48,902 bases of DNA from IMG/VR virus record IMGVR_UViG_3300025128_000069, positions 1 to 48,902 of that record, one strand, 5' to 3'. This document shows positions 48,625 through 48,902 of the stretch, in pieces. Under the pieces are notes generated by a model, which was not told the DNA's origin, made no database searches, and worked only from the letters and a program-made list of their open reading frames with translations. The position numbers and the translations under genes were made by a program. Every line of letters begins with the position of its first letter. The stretch's first letter is position 1. The DNA comes from a virus.

Positions 48625-48902
48625 GATCTGCTATTGTCCTTATCTTTCGTTTTTTATTAACCCAATAAGGCTTTACATAAACAGCATGATAATGTGTGGC
48701 ATCTTTTACTACATCTATATTATCAAAAAACCCTTCATGCATACGCCTAGCTAACATTAACGAATAATTCCATGATTGCAAATCTTTTGGTTTATCTGAC
48801 TTACCATCACACCACCAACTAAATTGGCATTTATTTTTTATAGGAAAATTGTTGGAATAATAACCCTGATAAACAACTCCACAAATAGTATTTGGAAATC
48901 TA
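48599..48902 (-). CDS. SleB-type cell-wall hydrolase, N-terminus cut by window edge
   Basis: The last 100 residues are visible, from RFPNTICGVVYQG through CQFSWWCDGKSD, WNYSLMLARRMHEGFF, DATHYHAVYVKPYW to TIADHVFYQWEK. This is the Hydrolase_2 (SleB/CwlJ) pattern. It would digest peptidoglycan, probably as a virion-borne lysin or during entry, separate from the T4-type lysozyme. The N-terminal catalytic Glu lies beyond the window; the frame begins at 48901. Confidence 0.9.
   Translation of the reverse strand, partial: RFPNTICGVVYQGYYSNNFPIKNKCQFSWWCDGKSDKPKDLQSWNYSLMLARRMHEGFFDNIDVVKDATHYHAVYVKPYWVNKKRKIRTIADHVFYQWEK

Noticed and set aside
1-48902. tRNA genes, integrase and attachment site, CRISPR arrays, insertion sequences
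   Set aside because: No T-loop-like GTTCGA with acceptor pairing in non-coding DNA, no recombinase motifs, no spaced direct repeats, and no transposase frames were found by eye.

Overview
The window is most of the genome of a lytic, tailed, podovirus-like marine bacteriophage. The DNA is AT-rich and tightly packed, and many genes are joined by ATGA or TAATG overlaps. It carries a large-terminase/portal/scaffold/capsid set, internal virion proteins and short-tail adaptors, but no tape-measure, sheath, integrase, tRNA, DNA polymerase or RNA polymerase gene that I can see. The low GC, many small lysine-rich proteins, and LamG-type and GHPLRFS-type virion domains fit a pelagic bacterial host. The holin resembles the gene-transfer-agent type seen in alphaproteobacteria. 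The host itself cannot be read from the sequence.

Layout. (1) 1-7.9 kb, minus strand: a truncated virion-type protein, a small beta-barrel-like protein, an ADP-ribosyltransferase-like protein, a run of very small basic proteins and more virion-associated proteins. (2) 7.9-12.6 kb, minus: portal, large and small terminase, a zinc-ribbon protein. (3) 12.5-15.4 kb, minus: primase-helicase, helix-turn-helix replication protein, DUF1064-type nuclease, Cro/CI-like regulator. (4) 15.45-15.63 kb: divergent control region with a promoter, a palindrome over its -35 box and a strong candidate 5' leader RNA structure. (5) 15.6-23.6 kb, plus strand, the early block: PD-(D/E)XK exonuclease, ERF annealing protein, SSB-like protein, lipoprotein, HNH-like protein, many small unknown genes under two near-identical promoters, a DUF932 protein, a terminator, then an ABC-ATPase/GNAT fusion and a stand-alone paralogue of its GNAT half. 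(6) 23.6-31.9 kb, minus: internal virion proteins and a GNAT. (7) 31.9-36.2 kb: tail protein, lysozyme, holin, EF-hand membrane protein and other small membrane proteins. (8) 36.2-48.9 kb, minus: LamG tail fibre, tail adaptors, a cupredoxin-like virion protein, major capsid protein, scaffold, GroES-like co-chaperonin, and a truncated SleB-type hydrolase.

Read as a circle, the minus strand runs regulator, replication, terminase, portal, accessory, (window ends), hydrolase, GroES, scaffold, capsid, adaptors, tail, lysis, internal proteins. That is the canonical order, so the two window ends are probably close neighbours on a circular or circularly permuted map, although simply joining them does not give a full-length hydrolase.

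The parts that most merit a second look are the leader RNA at 15557-15602, the ABC-ATPase/GNAT fusion with its tandem paralogue, the cupredoxin-like virion protein with a full type-1 copper ligand set, the C-terminal tag shared by two neighbouring proteins, and the small OMP-like protein that lacks a signal peptide.
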